Positions 42,273 through 52,793 of a stretch of DNA of 64,000 bases are shown here, one piece after another. Both the position numbers and the translations under genes were made by a program. The notes beneath the pieces were generated by a model. The model saw nothing but the letters and a program-made list of their open reading frames with translations. It did no database searches and was not told where the DNA came from. Origin of the DNA: Abditibacteriaceae bacterium (GTDB lineage Bacteria > Armatimonadota > Abditibacteriia > Abditibacteriales > Abditibacteriaceae); contig JAFAZH010000004.1 in assembly GCA_019239895.1 (NCBI GenBank), forward strand, positions 310,001-374,000. Reading direction: 5' to 3'. The first letter of the stretch is position 1. Each line of letters starts with the position of its first letter.

Positions 42273-43505
42273 TCAAGAGTGTGGACTTAGTTCCACATGT
42301 TCCGAACTCACAATCAACCCGTGTTGGTCAACGAGATTAAAATAGAAAACAGTAACACCTTTAGGCAAAGTGGCAGAGACTTTAGATTGCGTGGTATCCA
42401 GTTGTGCGGGGATAGTGTGCCAGTAACGATCTTTCCAAAGGCCAACATCTAATGTATAGTTGAATTCGGCTTTAGCAATGGGGGACGCCGCTTTATAATT
42501 CACCCAAGCTTGTTCGTTACCATGTCCTTGAGCGGTAATCTCGGCCAGTGGCGTCCCACCTTCCAAGATGTTATCCGCAAAAGCATGAATCTCAGCGGGA
42601 TTTTCGCCAGGGCCGCCGTGACCATGCGGCATCCGCACCCGCGTGCAGAGGGTGCGAGGGCCGGGGGGTAAACTATAGGACTTTTGCACAGAATCTAAGG
42701 GATACGCAAAGTCGTTGGTGCCATCTACCCAGAGAAAAGGCATCGTCCCGTGGGGCAGATAGCGCGATGGATCCCAGAGCGATAGCCACATCGCCGCTCT
42801 TTCTGGCCCCATGTGCTTGAAGTCGGGCAGCCAGGTAGAGTCTTCGCCCAGAAAACCACAGCCATAAACCGGCACCGCAAAGCGGAAGCGATTATCAACG
42901 CCTGCGACAATGCAAGTGAGATAGCCGCCCCAGGAGATGCCGGTAATGCCAATGCGTTGCGGATCAACATCGGGCATGGAACGTAACAGGGAATTGGCCA
43001 GCACCACATCCGCGACGGCATGATACGTCCATTGATCTTGAAGCGGCCAGTCTATCTGGTCAAACCCACCCCACCCGGCTGGGCCACTGTGGGTGTGGCG
43101 GGGCCGATCCATGTGCTTGCCGCCGGGCGTTGAACCGCAGTTATCCATTGCAATCGCGGCGTAGCCCCGGCTCGTCCACAGGCGCACCCATTCGGCGAAA
43201 GCCGTTCCGCCACCGCCATGCACCAGGACAATCCCCGGCACCTTCTCCCCTGGTTTATGCGCTGGCATTCCATACCAGGCAAAAACCCGCGTCGGCCTGC
43301 CCTGAAATGGTAAGCCATCATAAAACAGAGCTTCCACGCCCGCTTCATGAAAACCTGCTGCCGGATAAGTGGGTGGCGCTTTAAACAGTTCGGCTAAATT
43401 CCAGGGCATAGGCACGGGCGTTAAGGCTTTAGCATCTTGAGCAAAGACTGTCTGTGAGGACAAAACCAGCAGGGCAAAAGCCAGAACTATGACATATTTT
43501 CTCAT
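42273..43505 (-). CDS. Secreted acetyl-xylan-esterase/dienelactone-hydrolase-like alpha/beta-hydrolase
   Basis: 410 residues, signal peptide 1-22 (ending VFAQ). VLVHGGGGTAFAEWVRLW, then nucleophile GISWGGY, WVDGTNDFAYPL with the acid, and MPHGHGGPGE with the His. A C-terminal beta domain of about 100 residues follows (FNYTLDVGLWKDRYWH...). Proteins of this build act as carbohydrate acyl esterases or peptidases; the exact substrate is open. With the preceding esterase it suggests deacylation of plant polysaccharides. Confidence 0.87.
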   Translation of the reverse strand: MRKYVIVLAFALLVLSSQTVFAQDAKALTPVPMPWNLAELFKAPPTYPAAGFHEAGVEALFYDGLPFQGRPTRVFAWYGMPAHKPGEKVPGIVLVHGGGGTAFAEWVRLWTSRGYAAIAMDNCGSTPGGKHMDRPRHTHSGPAGWGGFDQIDWPLQDQWTYHAVADVVLANSLLRSMPDVDPQRIGITGISWGGYLTCIVAGVDNRFRFAVPVYGCGFLGEDSTWLPDFKHMGPERAAMWLSLWDPSRYLPHGTMPFLWVDGTNDFAYPLDSVQKSYSLPPGPRTLCTRVRMPHGHGGPGENPAEIHAFADNILEGGTPLAEITAQGHGNEQAWVNYKAASPIAKAEFNYTLDVGLWKDRYWHTIPAQLDTTQSKVSATLPKGVTVFYFNLVDQHGLIVSSEHVELSPHS

Positions 43506-43560
43506 AATTGCATCACTAAATCTTTGCCAGCTTCATGAATTAGTTATTAGAATTGCAGAG

Positions 43561-43680
43561 GAGTTTGTCATGCTGAGCGCAGCGAAGCATCTATTATGCG
43601 CAGGTATAGAGTTCTCGCTTCAACTATTGCTCTAGAGACACTCTTACCAGATGCTTCGCTATGCTCAGCATGACAAACTC
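43561..43680. repeat. Intergenic inverted repeat, family A, copy 2
   Basis: Arms 43561-43592 and 43649-43680 pair over 32 bp with two mismatches (GAGTTTGTCATGCTGAGCGC). Lies between two minus-strand genes; the remaining gap holds the terminator below. Confidence 0.92.
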
Positions 43681-43747
43681 TCATTTTCTAAATCCTCTGA
43701 GAATCTATAGTATGCTCGACTTTCGATGAACGTACCATCACAATGAA

Positions 43748-43777
43748 AAGAGGAGCGAGATAATTCTCACTCCTCTT
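43748..43777 (-). terminator. Terminator of the giant surface-protein gene
   Basis: Read on the minus strand: AAGAGGAGTGAGA, loop ATTA, TCTCGCTCCTCTT, with one mismatch in a 13-bp stem and then TTCATTG. It lies just downstream of the stop codon at 43800. Confidence 0.75.
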
Positions 43778-43799
43778 CTCTGCTACACGCCAGTAGTTC

Positions 43800-46700
43800 T
43801 TAATGCGGTTTAGGACGCCCACTCGACAATACTTTAGCCGTGTAATTGATGTCCGTTGAATTGGCATCAAATTCCAGGGTCACAGTCACCGATTCACCAG
43901 GCCGGAGCAGGTTATCAGTACCAATATTCAGGTTAACGAAGGGATCGCCCCCCGTATCACCATCTTTATTGGTCAACACGGCATTATTGGTGAGGTCAAG
44001 CAGCACCAACGCCAGCGGGCCTTTGACGCTAGCCGTGCCGGTGTTCCTAATGGTGATCGTCTGGGTGAAATGGCGGTCTACGTTGAATAGGCCCGGCAGA
44101 TAGGCACCGCCACCACCACCGTTACCACCATTGGCATTACCATTACCACCACCATTACTCGGCACTGGCGGAGTGCTGAAAATGGTGAAGTTGGGAACCG
44201 CTGTGGTCGCAGTGACATTTTTGTGCGCTATGTTATTGGCCAGGTTGGGATCAGGCAGCGTGCCCGTCACCGTCGCGGTGTTGGTGGTATTGCCTGTGCT
44301 GTTGAGTCGCAACGTCACCTTGATCGTCGCTTTGGCACCCACCGCCAGGTTGCCGATGTCGAAGTCTGCCTCGCTACTCGTCTGGGTAGAGCTGCCCTGG
44401 CTTGTGGTGGCGCTCACAAAACTCGCGGCAGCAGCCCAGGCATCCGTCAACTTTACTCCAGTCGCGGGGCTGGGGCCATTGTTGGTGACCACCAGGTTAT
44501 AATCCACCGTGCTGCCTGCGGCTACCGTATCACTAGAACTGCTGTTGGTTACGCTCAGGTCAGCGGCTGGCCTGATTGAAGTCGTAACTACAGCACTGTT
44601 ATTGCTCAGGTCGGGGTCTGGCACCCTATTGCTGACAGTAGCTCCGGTACTGAAACTGGCCACACCACTAATTGTGGCACTGACGGGTCTCAAAATCACG
44701 GTTATGGTAACCTGCCTACCCACCGGGATGGTGCCTAGAGCGAAGGCAACTGTTCTTAACCCATTCTGATTCGGCCCCGGCACCCTCCGCGGTGATGAGG
44801 CAATAAAAGCAACGGTGGACGGGAACTTAAAGTTTAACCTGGCACCCAGGGCAGGACTAGGCCCATTGTTACGAACCCTGATGGTAAATGTCACCGAAGT
44901 TCCCGGCAGCACCTCACTGGGTTGGCCAGTCATGGCTACCCCTAAGTCAGCTTGAGGAACCACCAGCACTGCTTGCGCTACAGCATTGTTGGTGAGGTTA
45001 GGGTCAGTTTCGGTGCCCACTACTGAAGCCCTGGCCTGTGCCTGACCAATTGCTATCCCTCTGACAATCACAGTAACGGACGCCTGAGCGCCAGAGGCCA
45101 GTGTGCCCAAACTGAAGCGATAGATTTTATGGACATTGTCACGCGATGCTGGCAATGGTGAACCAGAAACAAACCGCAGCCTGGCCAGCAGAGTTTCTGT
45201 GAGCACGACATTGGTGGCAGTCGAAGGCCCATTATTCTTCACCACGAGGTGGTAAGTAAGCGACTGTCCAAAAATGGTCGTGGCAACCTGATCTGATGTA
45301 ACACTCAAATCAGCCAGGGGCATAACCGTCGTCCGGGTCGTAGCCGAGTTATTAGCCTTATTGGGATCATTGACGCTGGAGTTGACGGTTGCTGTGTCCA
45401 CCAGAGGACTAATCGCCGTCGGTAACACCGTGACATCTACACCAATAATCAGTCCTTCATTCTTCTTCAGCGTGCCCAACTTAGCCGTGATGGTGCGACC
45501 CGTCACTGTGACATTAGGCAGGAAGTTGATTGGCCCACCCGTCAGGGTGTGAATGAAGACCGAAGTGGGAATGACGGTCACGCCCAAGGGGAAGGTATCG
45601 GTTGCCACCACGTTAGGAGCATCGTCTGGGCCATTGTTCTTAAGCGTTAGTTCGTAACTGAGCTTGCTTCCGACGACTACTGGGTTAGGCTTTGCTGTTA
45701 ACGTCAATGCAAGATCGGCAGTAGGTGGTGGGCCGCTCACCACATTAGTATCCAGTGAGGCCGTGTTATCACCGATGTTAGGATCGCTTTCGTTCCCCGT
45801 CACTTTGGCCGTGCTGGTAGCGAGTCCCAAGTTGCTCGCTTTAGTAGCAATGGTGAAGGTTTGAGTTGCACCTGTGGCCAAGGCCCCAATATTGAAAGTC
45901 AGGGTCTTACCCTGCTGACTTGTCTCCGCTGGAGTGGCCGACACAAAGGTTTCCCCGGCAGGAACGGTGTAAGTCACGACCACACCAGTAGCATTCGATG
46001 GCCCCGCATTGGAAACCTCCATCGTGTAAGAGAGGTTATCGCCCAACGTGGCCGCGCCTGGCCCATCCAGAGTGACATTCAGGTCGGCAACCGGGGTAAT
46101 GGTCGTTGTCACCGTAGCCGAGTTATTCGCCGTGTTGGGATCAGGCTCCGTCGCTGTGACACTGGCCGTATCCGTTACTGATGCAGCCGCGCCGGGGGCC
46201 GCTTGCGCCACAATCGTCACCGTGGTGGTCGCCCCACTCGCCAAAGTGCCAAGGGTAAAGACTTGGGTGCCATTCTGATTGGAGGCCGCCACAGGTGAGG
46301 ACGAAACGAAGGACAGCCCCGCCGGTAACTTGTTGGTCAACACCACATTAGTCGCTGGTGATGGCCCAGCGTTTACCACCGTGAGGGTATAGGTCAGGTT
46401 GTTCCCCACGGACACCGGGTTCGCTGAGCCGCTTAATGACACCTGCACGTCAGCAGACACTGAGGCCGTAGCCGATGCAGTCGCCTTGTTATTGGCCGTG
46501 TTGGGATCGGTTTCAGACGCCGCAGCCGTAGCCGTGTTAGTAATCGTGCCAGTGGCACTGGTCTTCACCACAACGGTCACCTGGCTGCTGGCTCCCTTGA
46601 GAAGAGTGCCCAGATTAAAGGTGAGCGTGCCGCCCTGATTGGTGCTGGCTGTGGGAGAAGACGAAACCAATGTTACACCCGATGGCAAGATATCAGACAG

Positions 46701-49700
46701 CACCACATTGGTGGCAGTGTCCGGGCCATTATTGGTGACAGTGACAGTGAATGTCACATTGCCACCGACAGTCACCGCCGTCGGTGCGGCAGTCTGCGTG
46801 ACGGCTATATCCGCCGTGGGGATGACAACCGGCGGGTTCTGCACTGTGGTCGTCACGGAAGCCGTATTGTTGGTGGTGTCGGAATCTAATTCCGTAGACG
46901 TGACACTTGCCGTGTTAGTAATCGTGCCCGCAACGGTGGGCTTCACCACGATAGTCACGGTAGCATTCGCTCCGTTTGCCAGCGAGCCAAGGGCTACCGT
47001 CAGCGTGCCATTGGTGTTCGTGGCTTGCGGTGTGGAGGAAACGAAGGTTACGCCAGCGGGGAGGGTATCGGTAACGGTCACTCCGGTGGCGGTGTTTGGC
47101 CCTCGGTTCACCACGGTTAAGGTGTAAGTCAGATTGCTCCCGGTGGCGACGGGGTTAGGCGCACCGGTTTTAACCAGCGTCAAGTCAACCACGGGGTTCA
47201 CACGGGTTGTCGCTGTCGCCGTGTTGTTAGCTAAGTTACGGTCGGTCGAATTACTGGACACGGTCGCCGAGTTGGTGATAGAGTTGCCACCAGCGGCGGG
47301 AGCGTTGATCGTGATAGTAATATCCGGCGCAGCCGCCACTCCCAGTGTTGGTCGCGTTAGGGTGACTTTATTCGTCGCACTATCGAAGGATGGGGTCCAA
47401 CCCGTGCCCGTGGCACTGACGAAAGTTACACCAGCAGGTAAGGTATCCACCACACTCACTGCCGACGCCGTGCTGATACCCGCATTAGCGACATGTAGGG
47501 TATAGGTAATCGTGCCACCCGCATTCACCGGATCAGGTGTACCAGTCTTGGTGATGGACAGATCAGAGATGGGCGTTACAGTGGTGGTTTGAGCCGCCGT
47601 GTTGTTGGATAGGTCTGGATCACCGGGCGATGAGCTTACGGTAGCAGTATTAGTGAGGCTCCCGCCTTCGGAAGGTGCGGTTACGGTGATGGTAATAGCT
47701 GGCGCAGTGCCCTTGGCGAGGCTGGCTCGCGCTAAGGTCACTTGATTAGTGGTGTCATTGAAGTCCACTGTCCAGCCAGTGCCAGTCGCGCTACCGAAAC
47801 TGACACCAGTAGGCAGGGTATCTACCACCGTAACATTGTTAGCCGCATCCGGCCCATTGTTGGTAACGGTCAGGGTATAGGTCAGAGTGCCGCCAGCATC
47901 CACCGGATCGGGATTATCAGTATTGGCGATGGACAGGTCAGCAAAAGCCGCCGCCACAGCCTGCGAGAATTCCGAAGTTTCGATGGGAACGCTGTTGATA
48001 TCCAAACGAGTCGCAGTGGAGGTGACGACCTGGCCCTGACTCAACGCCACTCCGTTAAGGGTAGCCGAGAAGTCTATATGGCCATTGGCGTCTGTTATTA
48101 CATTCTTAGACCCCAGAAGGTTCTGCCCCTCGCCAAAACCAGAGCTATCCGCAGCGGCATTGGAGAAAAACTCAATGCGGAAGTTTGTGCTGGGGGTGCT
48201 ATCCAATGAGCCAGTAATGGTCGTATTCCCGCTTACCGTTGTTGCCGTCGTTAGAGCGGGGAAGTTTTGCAAGTTGTTTGCCCCGGTATCGGCATCGGGC
48301 GGCGCACCCAGGTCGTTGGCAGTGACTCCATCGTTGCCTAAGTCAATGCCTAATTTCGTATTGGAAAAGATGGAGTTGCCCAGAATAACATTGCCAACGG
48401 GCACGTTGCTGAAGACATCCGTTGCTAACACATTGACACCGTTGCCGGTATTGAAAGCAATGGTATTTCCCGCCCCGGCAGCCGTGCCACCCACCGTGTT
48501 ATTGTTGGAACTGATCGTAATGCCATCATTGCCGTTAGGCAAGGTGGCACTATTCACATTCAAGCCAATGAAGTTACCTTGAATTATATTGCCATCCGCC
48601 GAGTTACTGGTGAACTTGAGAATTGCAATGCCCTGCGAACCATTGCCTGCAATGACGTTTTCGGCCCCGTTAGCCGTGCCACCCACTGTGTTGGTCGCAC
48701 CATTAATTAAGATACCCTGCGCACCATTGCCAATGGCTGAGACGCCAGTAATATCAGTGCCGATGAAATTGCCCAGGATGGTGTTGTTGTTACCAAAGGA
48801 ATCCTGAATCTTGATGCCAGCTTGCGCATTGCCAGAGATGATATTGTGCGCGGTGCCTGCGGTGCCACCTACTGTATTAGTCGGCGCATTCAGCAAGATG
48901 CCGTTACCGGTATTAGGTAGGGCTGCATTACCGGCCAGGTTGATGCCGATAGAGTTGCCCTGAATGGTGTTGCCTGCTGCCGATTGATTGAAGGAGCTTT
49001 CGACTCGGATGCCATCGGCAATATTTCCATTGTTGCCATTGAAAGGCACGCCATTACCGGAAATCAGGTTGCCCGCGCCACTGGTGGTGCCACCCACGAG
49101 GTTATTAGCGGTCGTGAGGTAAATGCCAGCCCGTCCAAAGAAAGTCGCGTTGGGCAGAGCTTTGGTGCCAGTCGCATCGGTGCCAATCAGGTTACCCTGA
49201 ATGACATTATGCTGACCCTGACGGGGTGCCACATGCGCGCTATTGGTCTTGGGACTGCCGGTTTTGGTGCTGCTCGTTTTAGTTCCACTCGGTTTAGTAG
49301 TCGTCTTTGCACTCGTGGGTTGGGTGTTGGCGATTTTGGATCCCGGCTTCTTGGCTACCAGGGAAGCTATAGCCGGGCCAGCCGTCTCAATGCCATTGCC
49401 GCCATTGCCGGAAATGAGGTTGCCCTGACCACTGGCGGTGCCGCCTATTTGAGTGCTATCGGCACCTACCAGCAAGATACCATCATTCACATTGCCCAGA
49501 GCGCCACTGCCATCAGCATTGGTGCCGATGAAGTTGCCTTGAATTTTGTTATTGGGCGAATTAGAGCCATTACTGGAGCCATCATCAATCTCGATGCCAT
49601 TACCACTTTCGCCAAAAACTCCATTACTGGAAATCAGGTTGCCAACTCCCACGCCACCAATGACGTTACTGGCACCATTAAAAATAGTGATGCCATTGCC

Positions 49701-51629
49701 TCGATTCCCTAGCCCAGTGGTGCCATTAACATCGGTGCCGATGTAATTGTTTTGAACTGTGTTACTGGAGCCACCAGAAATGACGATGCCATCGCCATTA
49801 TTGCCGGAGATAATGTTACGTGCATTGGCATTGGAGCCGCCGATGGTATTGGAGCTACCACTACTAAATATAGCGATGCCATCGGCATTAGCGAGCTTAA
49901 TGGTGCCCGTTACATCCGTGCCAATGAAGTTGTTCTGAACTATATTGTTAGAGCCATTGAGGGCAACTCCTTCTCCGCCGTTACCCGCAATAATGTTGCG
50001 GGCTGCGGTTGCAGTGCCACCGATGATATTGTTATTGGTTGCGATATTGACTCCATCGGCGTTACCTATACCCTTGGCGCCAGTCGCATCGGTACCAATA
50101 AAGTTGCCCACGATGGTGTTGCCATTGGAGCCAGTGTCCTGAATCCTGATGCCCATCGCACTATTACCAGAGATAACATTTCCCGCTCCGGCTGTGGTGC
50201 CGCCAATGACATTGTTATTCGCTCCCCCATTAATGAGAATACCAAAGCTATTAGAGGCTCTGGTTGTGCCCGCCGCATTGAGGCCGATATAGTTGTTCAA
50301 CACGATGTTGGCAGTAGCCGTGCTGCCATTGATGTTGACCCCCTGATTGCTATTACCACCAATGATGTTGCGGTCGGCTGGAGTTGTGCCGCCAACCGTG
50401 TTAGTTGGTGAATTAGTAATCAGCACTCCGCTACCGCCATTACCGCTGCCGGGAAATGCGCCGTTGGCTTGGGCAATGTTGCCGCTACGATCAACGCCAA
50501 TGTAATTGCCAATAATCGAATCGTTGCCCGGCCCACTGATCTGGATGGCATCCGAGCTAAAACTATCAATGACTAAGCCACGTATGACACTATTACCACC
50601 CGTGATAGCAAGCCCAACTGCAATTTGACCGGGGTTAGTGTAGCCAGACAGGATAATTAGCAAGTTGGCATTGTCACCTGCCGCCAGGGTGTTAGGCGTC
50701 GCACCGGGCTGCGTGTAGCCATCAATAATGACCGGATCGGTAATCGCTGGCAGCGCCGTTGCGGGAGTAATGGTGAAAGGGCCAGCACCGGTTGTGATGT
50801 CGAACTGAATTTCATCCGGCCCGGAGGGGTCGTTGGCATGGGCATTAGCATCCGTAATCGCCTTGCGCAGACTGCCCGCTCCGCTATCGTTGGTATTGGT
50901 TACCACCAACAGCGATGCTAACTGAGCTTCAAATAAGTTGGCAATTTGCTGGTAGCCTGCATCATTGGGATGAAATCCATCGGCAGAATAGAGAGTCGGG
51001 TCATAAGGGTTATAGCCCGCACGAACAGTAAAGAGATCAACCACAGGAACATCAAAAGTGGACGCTACACTGGTGATAACGCTATTAACAGCAATAGTAT
51101 CATCTTGAGCTAATTGCTTTTGTGCCGGGGTAAAAGCACCTGAATTTGCTACGGGGACTTTACTTATATCAGGTACAGTGGCCACTATGATAAAAGCGTG
51201 CGTCTCATTGCGCAGGCGGCTGATGATGGTGTTAAAGGCACTCTGAAACCTTGCTTGCAAAGCCGCTGTGCTTTCATTGCTTTGCGCGCTGAGGAGTATA
51301 TCGTTGGCTCCCACCGTGAGAGTGACAATACTGGGATTATCGGCAATGGCCGCATTAAGGGCATTGGGGTCGTCGCGGACTTGCGGCGCGGTGTAACCAT
51401 TGACAGCCCGATTGGAAAGTGTGTAGGCACCGCGATTAGCATTTAAAAATGCATTAACCAGAGGCGCATAACCCTTTGTCGAAGGGGTTGAGGCTCCTTG
51501 CCCAGTTCCCAGACTATCACCCAACACAGTGTAAGTGGCCGCCTGGACGGAGGAGTTTGACGCGCCAAATCCTGCTGCACTCAACAGCAACGCCATAAAG
51601 ACGAATAGTTTCTGTTCTCGACTCTTCAT
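43800..51629 (-). CDS. Giant secreted protein: SGNH hydrolase, parallel beta-helix and ten DUF11 repeats
   Basis: 2609 residues from ATG 51629 (GGGAAAG upstream; an earlier start at 51680 adds 17 residues ahead of the signal peptide). Order: signal peptide ending VQAA; GDSL/SGNH esterase domain (YTVLGDSLGTGQG, VTLTVGANDILL, SADGFHPNDAGY with the Asp/His); a CSLREA-type start (VVTNTNDSGAGSLRKAITDA); a right-handed beta-helix with about 15 NNxIGTD-type turns; a Lys/Ser/Thr linker in its middle (TTTKPSGTKTSSTKTG); ten DUF11 repeats (each starts like ADLSVTNS and contains NNGPS) over about 1100 residues; a Gly/Asn linker and a final beta domain. No LPXTG or other anchor. Likely a cell-surface or extracellular adhesin/esterase. 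Confidence 0.92.
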   Translation of the reverse strand: MKSREQKLFVFMALLLSAAGFGASNSSVQAATYTVLGDSLGTGQGASTPSTKGYAPLVNAFLNANRGAYTLSNRAVNGYTAPQVRDDPNALNAAIADNPSIVTLTVGANDILLSAQSNESTAALQARFQSAFNTIISRLRNETHAFIIVATVPDISKVPVANSGAFTPAQKQLAQDDTIAVNSVITSVASTFDVPVVDLFTVRAGYNPYDPTLYSADGFHPNDAGYQQIANLFEAQLASLLVVTNTNDSGAGSLRKAITDANAHANDPSGPDEIQFDITTGAGPFTITPATALPAITDPVIIDGYTQPGATPNTLAAGDNANLLIILSGYTNPGQIAVGLAITGGNSVIRGLVIDSFSSDAIQISGPGNDSIIGNYIGVDRSGNIAQANGAFPGSGNGGSGVLITNSPTNTVGGTTPADRNIIGGNSNQGVNINGSTATANIVLNNYIGLNAAGTTRASNSFGILINGGANNNVIGGTTAGAGNVISGNSAMGIRIQDTGSNGNTIVGNFIGTDATGAKGIGNADGVNIATNNNIIGGTATAARNIIAGNGGEGVALNGSNNIVQNNFIGTDVTGTIKLANADGIAIFSSGSSNTIGGSNANARNIISGNNGDGIVISGGSSNTVQNNYIGTDVNGTTGLGNRGNGITIFNGASNVIGGVGVGNLISSNGVFGESGNGIEIDDGSSNGSNSPNNKIQGNFIGTNADGSGALGNVNDGILLVGADSTQIGGTASGQGNLISGNGGNGIETAGPAIASLVAKKPGSKIANTQPTSAKTTTKPSGTKTSSTKTGSPKTNSAHVAPRQGQHNVIQGNLIGTDATGTKALPNATFFGRAGIYLTTANNLVGGTTSGAGNLISGNGVPFNGNNGNIADGIRVESSFNQSAAGNTIQGNSIGINLAGNAALPNTGNGILLNAPTNTVGGTAGTAHNIISGNAQAGIKIQDSFGNNNTILGNFIGTDITGVSAIGNGAQGILINGATNTVGGTANGAENVIAGNGSQGIAILKFTSNSADGNIIQGNFIGLNVNSATLPNGNDGITISSNNNTVGGTAAGAGNTIAFNTGNGVNVLATDVFSNVPVGNVILGNSIFSNTKLGIDLGNDGVTANDLGAPPDADTGANNLQNFPALTTATTVSGNTTITGSLDSTPSTNFRIEFFSNAAADSSGFGEGQNLLGSKNVITDANGHIDFSATLNGVALSQGQVVTSTATRLDINSVPIETSEFSQAVAAAFADLSIANTDNPDPVDAGGTLTYTLTVTNNGPDAANNVTVVDTLPTGVSFGSATGTGWTVDFNDTTNQVTLARASLAKGTAPAITITVTAPSEGGSLTNTATVSSSPGDPDLSNNTAAQTTTVTPISDLSITKTGTPDPVNAGGTITYTLHVANAGISTASAVSVVDTLPAGVTFVSATGTGWTPSFDSATNKVTLTRPTLGVAAAPDITITINAPAAGGNSITNSATVSSNSTDRNLANNTATATTRVNPVVDLTLVKTGAPNPVATGSNLTYTLTVVNRGPNTATGVTVTDTLPAGVTFVSSTPQATNTNGTLTVALGSLANGANATVTIVVKPTVAGTITNTASVTSTELDSDTTNNTASVTTTVQNPPVVIPTADIAVTQTAAPTAVTVGGNVTFTVTVTNNGPDTATNVVLSDILPSGVTLVSSSPTASTNQGGTLTFNLGTLLKGASSQVTVVVKTSATGTITNTATAAASETDPNTANNKATASATASVSADVQVSLSGSANPVSVGNNLTYTLTVVNAGPSPATNVVLTNKLPAGLSFVSSSPVAASNQNGTQVFTLGTLASGATTTVTIVAQAAPGAAASVTDTASVTATEPDPNTANNSATVTTTITPVADLNVTLDGPGAATLGDNLSYTMEVSNAGPSNATGVVVTYTVPAGETFVSATPAETSQQGKTLTFNIGALATGATQTFTIATKASNLGLATSTAKVTGNESDPNIGDNTASLDTNVVSGPPPTADLALTLTAKPNPVVVGSKLSYELTLKNNGPDDAPNVVATDTFPLGVTVIPTSVFIHTLTGGPINFLPNVTVTGRTITAKLGTLKKNEGLIIGVDVTVLPTAISPLVDTATVNSSVNDPNKANNSATTRTTVMPLADLSVTSDQVATTIFGQSLTYHLVVKNNGPSTATNVVLTETLLARLRFVSGSPLPASRDNVHKIYRFSLGTLASGAQASVTVIVRGIAIGQAQARASVVGTETDPNLTNNAVAQAVLVVPQADLGVAMTGQPSEVLPGTSVTFTIRVRNNGPSPALGARLNFKFPSTVAFIASSPRRVPGPNQNGLRTVAFALGTIPVGRQVTITVILRPVSATISGVASFSTGATVSNRVPDPDLSNNSAVVTTSIRPAADLSVTNSSSSDTVAAGSTVDYNLVVTNNGPSPATGVKLTDAWAAAASFVSATTSQGSSTQTSSEADFDIGNLAVGAKATIKVTLRLNSTGNTTNTATVTGTLPDPNLANNIAHKNVTATTAVPNFTIFSTPPVPSNGGGNGNANGGNGGGGGAYLPGLFNVDRHFTQTITIRNTGTASVKGPLALVLLDLTNNAVLTNKDGDTGGDPFVNLNIGTDNLLRPGESVTVTLEFDANSTDINYTAKVLSSGRPKPH

Positions 51630-51679
51630 AAATGACTTTCCCTTCTTGACCTTAAGACCTGGAACGAAAGAGAGTAACA

Positions 51680-51703
51680 AACCCGCGGCGTGGGCAACGG
51701 GTT
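51680..51703 (-). terminator. Possible terminator after the outer-membrane barrel gene
   Basis: AACCCG and CGGGTT (short 6-bp GC stem) followed on the minus strand by TGTTAC. Weak; the region also has a 14-bp tandem (AGAATAGGTGC) at the end of the barrel gene. Confidence 0.35.
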
Positions 51704-51740
51704 ATATCTAATCATTGCTGAGGCACCTATTCTAAAGCAC

Positions 51741-52550
51741 CTATTCTGCTGCCTTGCCAAAACGATAGTTAACACCGGCGAAGAATTTATCATCGCTGCC
51801 ATTCTGCCTGCCATAGCCAAGTTCCACGCCCCAACTGGGGGTTGAAGCTTTCTGATAGCGGGCGACGATGCTCCACAATGGCACGGCGGCTCCCCGGCGG
51901 GGCGTATAGTCGGCAGCCAGGGTGACTTCCTGATTTACAGCCCAATCAATGCCACCCATCGGGCGCGTCGCATTGGTGATGGCACCACCGCCGCTGATGC
52001 GATGATGGATAACTCCCAAATGCGCTCGCACCGACTCATTCCTATCCTCGCGTCGCCACACCGGATAGCTGCCAACCAGGTAAAGACTATTCACCTTGCC
52101 CGGCAGTCCGCCAAAATCTAAATGATGCACCCCAACCGCCAGGGCTGCGCCACTTTTAGCACTTTCTAACAGGAGATATTTAGCGTGCAACGTAGTGTAA
52201 TGGTTGCCGATGGTAAAACCGGGTACTTCGGTGCGCTCGTGCAGATAAGCCACGCCCAGTTCAGCGCGACGGAGGCCATAATTGGCAGTCAGAACCGGGG
52301 CGAAAGTCACCTTGCCAACGTTAGGATTGACTTTTTCATAACTGGCGCTGACTTCGCCCTGCTGCGCAGGCACAGTATCCGTGGTCGGAATAAAACCCAG
52401 GCCGGTTGGCCCCAGAATTGGCACACTGGTCGGAAAAGCTTGTACCGGAGCAACACTGCCCCAGACAAGACCGCCGCCTAAGATACTTAAAGCTAACCCG
52501 GTTCGCAGCGAATATTTAGATGGACAAAGCGGCTGGAGGCCGTGCTTCAT
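51741..52550 (-). CDS. YjbH-like outer-membrane beta-barrel protein
   Basis: 269 residues with a signal peptide (ending PVQAF). After VPILGPTGLGFIPTTDTVPA, a pattern like YjbH/YmcA barrel proteins (GLxxxPT), alternating strands follow to a final aromatic NYRFGK. This points to an outer membrane, so a diderm cell. GGGAGC lies shortly before ATG 52550. It is 110 bases upstream of the giant surface protein and read in the same direction, so it could help display or export it; that is inference. Confidence 0.72.
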   Translation of the reverse strand: MKHGLQPLCPSKYSLRTGLALSILGGGLVWGSVAPVQAFPTSVPILGPTGLGFIPTTDTVPAQQGEVSASYEKVNPNVGKVTFAPVLTANYGLRRAELGVAYLHERTEVPGFTIGNHYTTLHAKYLLLESAKSGAALAVGVHHLDFGGLPGKVNSLYLVGSYPVWRREDRNESVRAHLGVIHHRISGGGAITNATRPMGGIDWAVNQEVTLAADYTPRRGAAVPLWSIVARYQKASTPSWGVELGYGRQNGSDDKFFAGVNYRFGKAAE

Positions 52551-52793
52551 GTCTTGCTCCCAACAAATTTTGGCTTGAATGTATGAGATAGGTCAGCTAA
52601 GACTGCGCCAGCGGCTGAAGGACGGTATGCCGAAGGACGGTATTAAGAGGTATGTCCTGACCTACCCCATCGTGCTTATTATAATCGAATTTGATCTTAA
52701 AGTGTGTAAATTAACATGACACAAGTAAGATAGTATTCATAACGCAGATTTATTTAACCGTCGCATTACGTAGGCCGCAATTCAGGTTAACTA
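52551..52793. other. Promoter-bearing gap between two minus-strand genes
   Basis: 243 bases, AT-rich near 52660-52790. The barrel gene is read from here. I see no hairpin with a T-run and no gene. Confidence 0.4.

Noticed and set aside
43800..51629. DNA repeats over the giant gene as a CRISPR or minisatellite
   Set aside because: The periodicity is at the protein level (beta-helix turns and DUF11 units) in one open frame; the antisense open frames are shadows.
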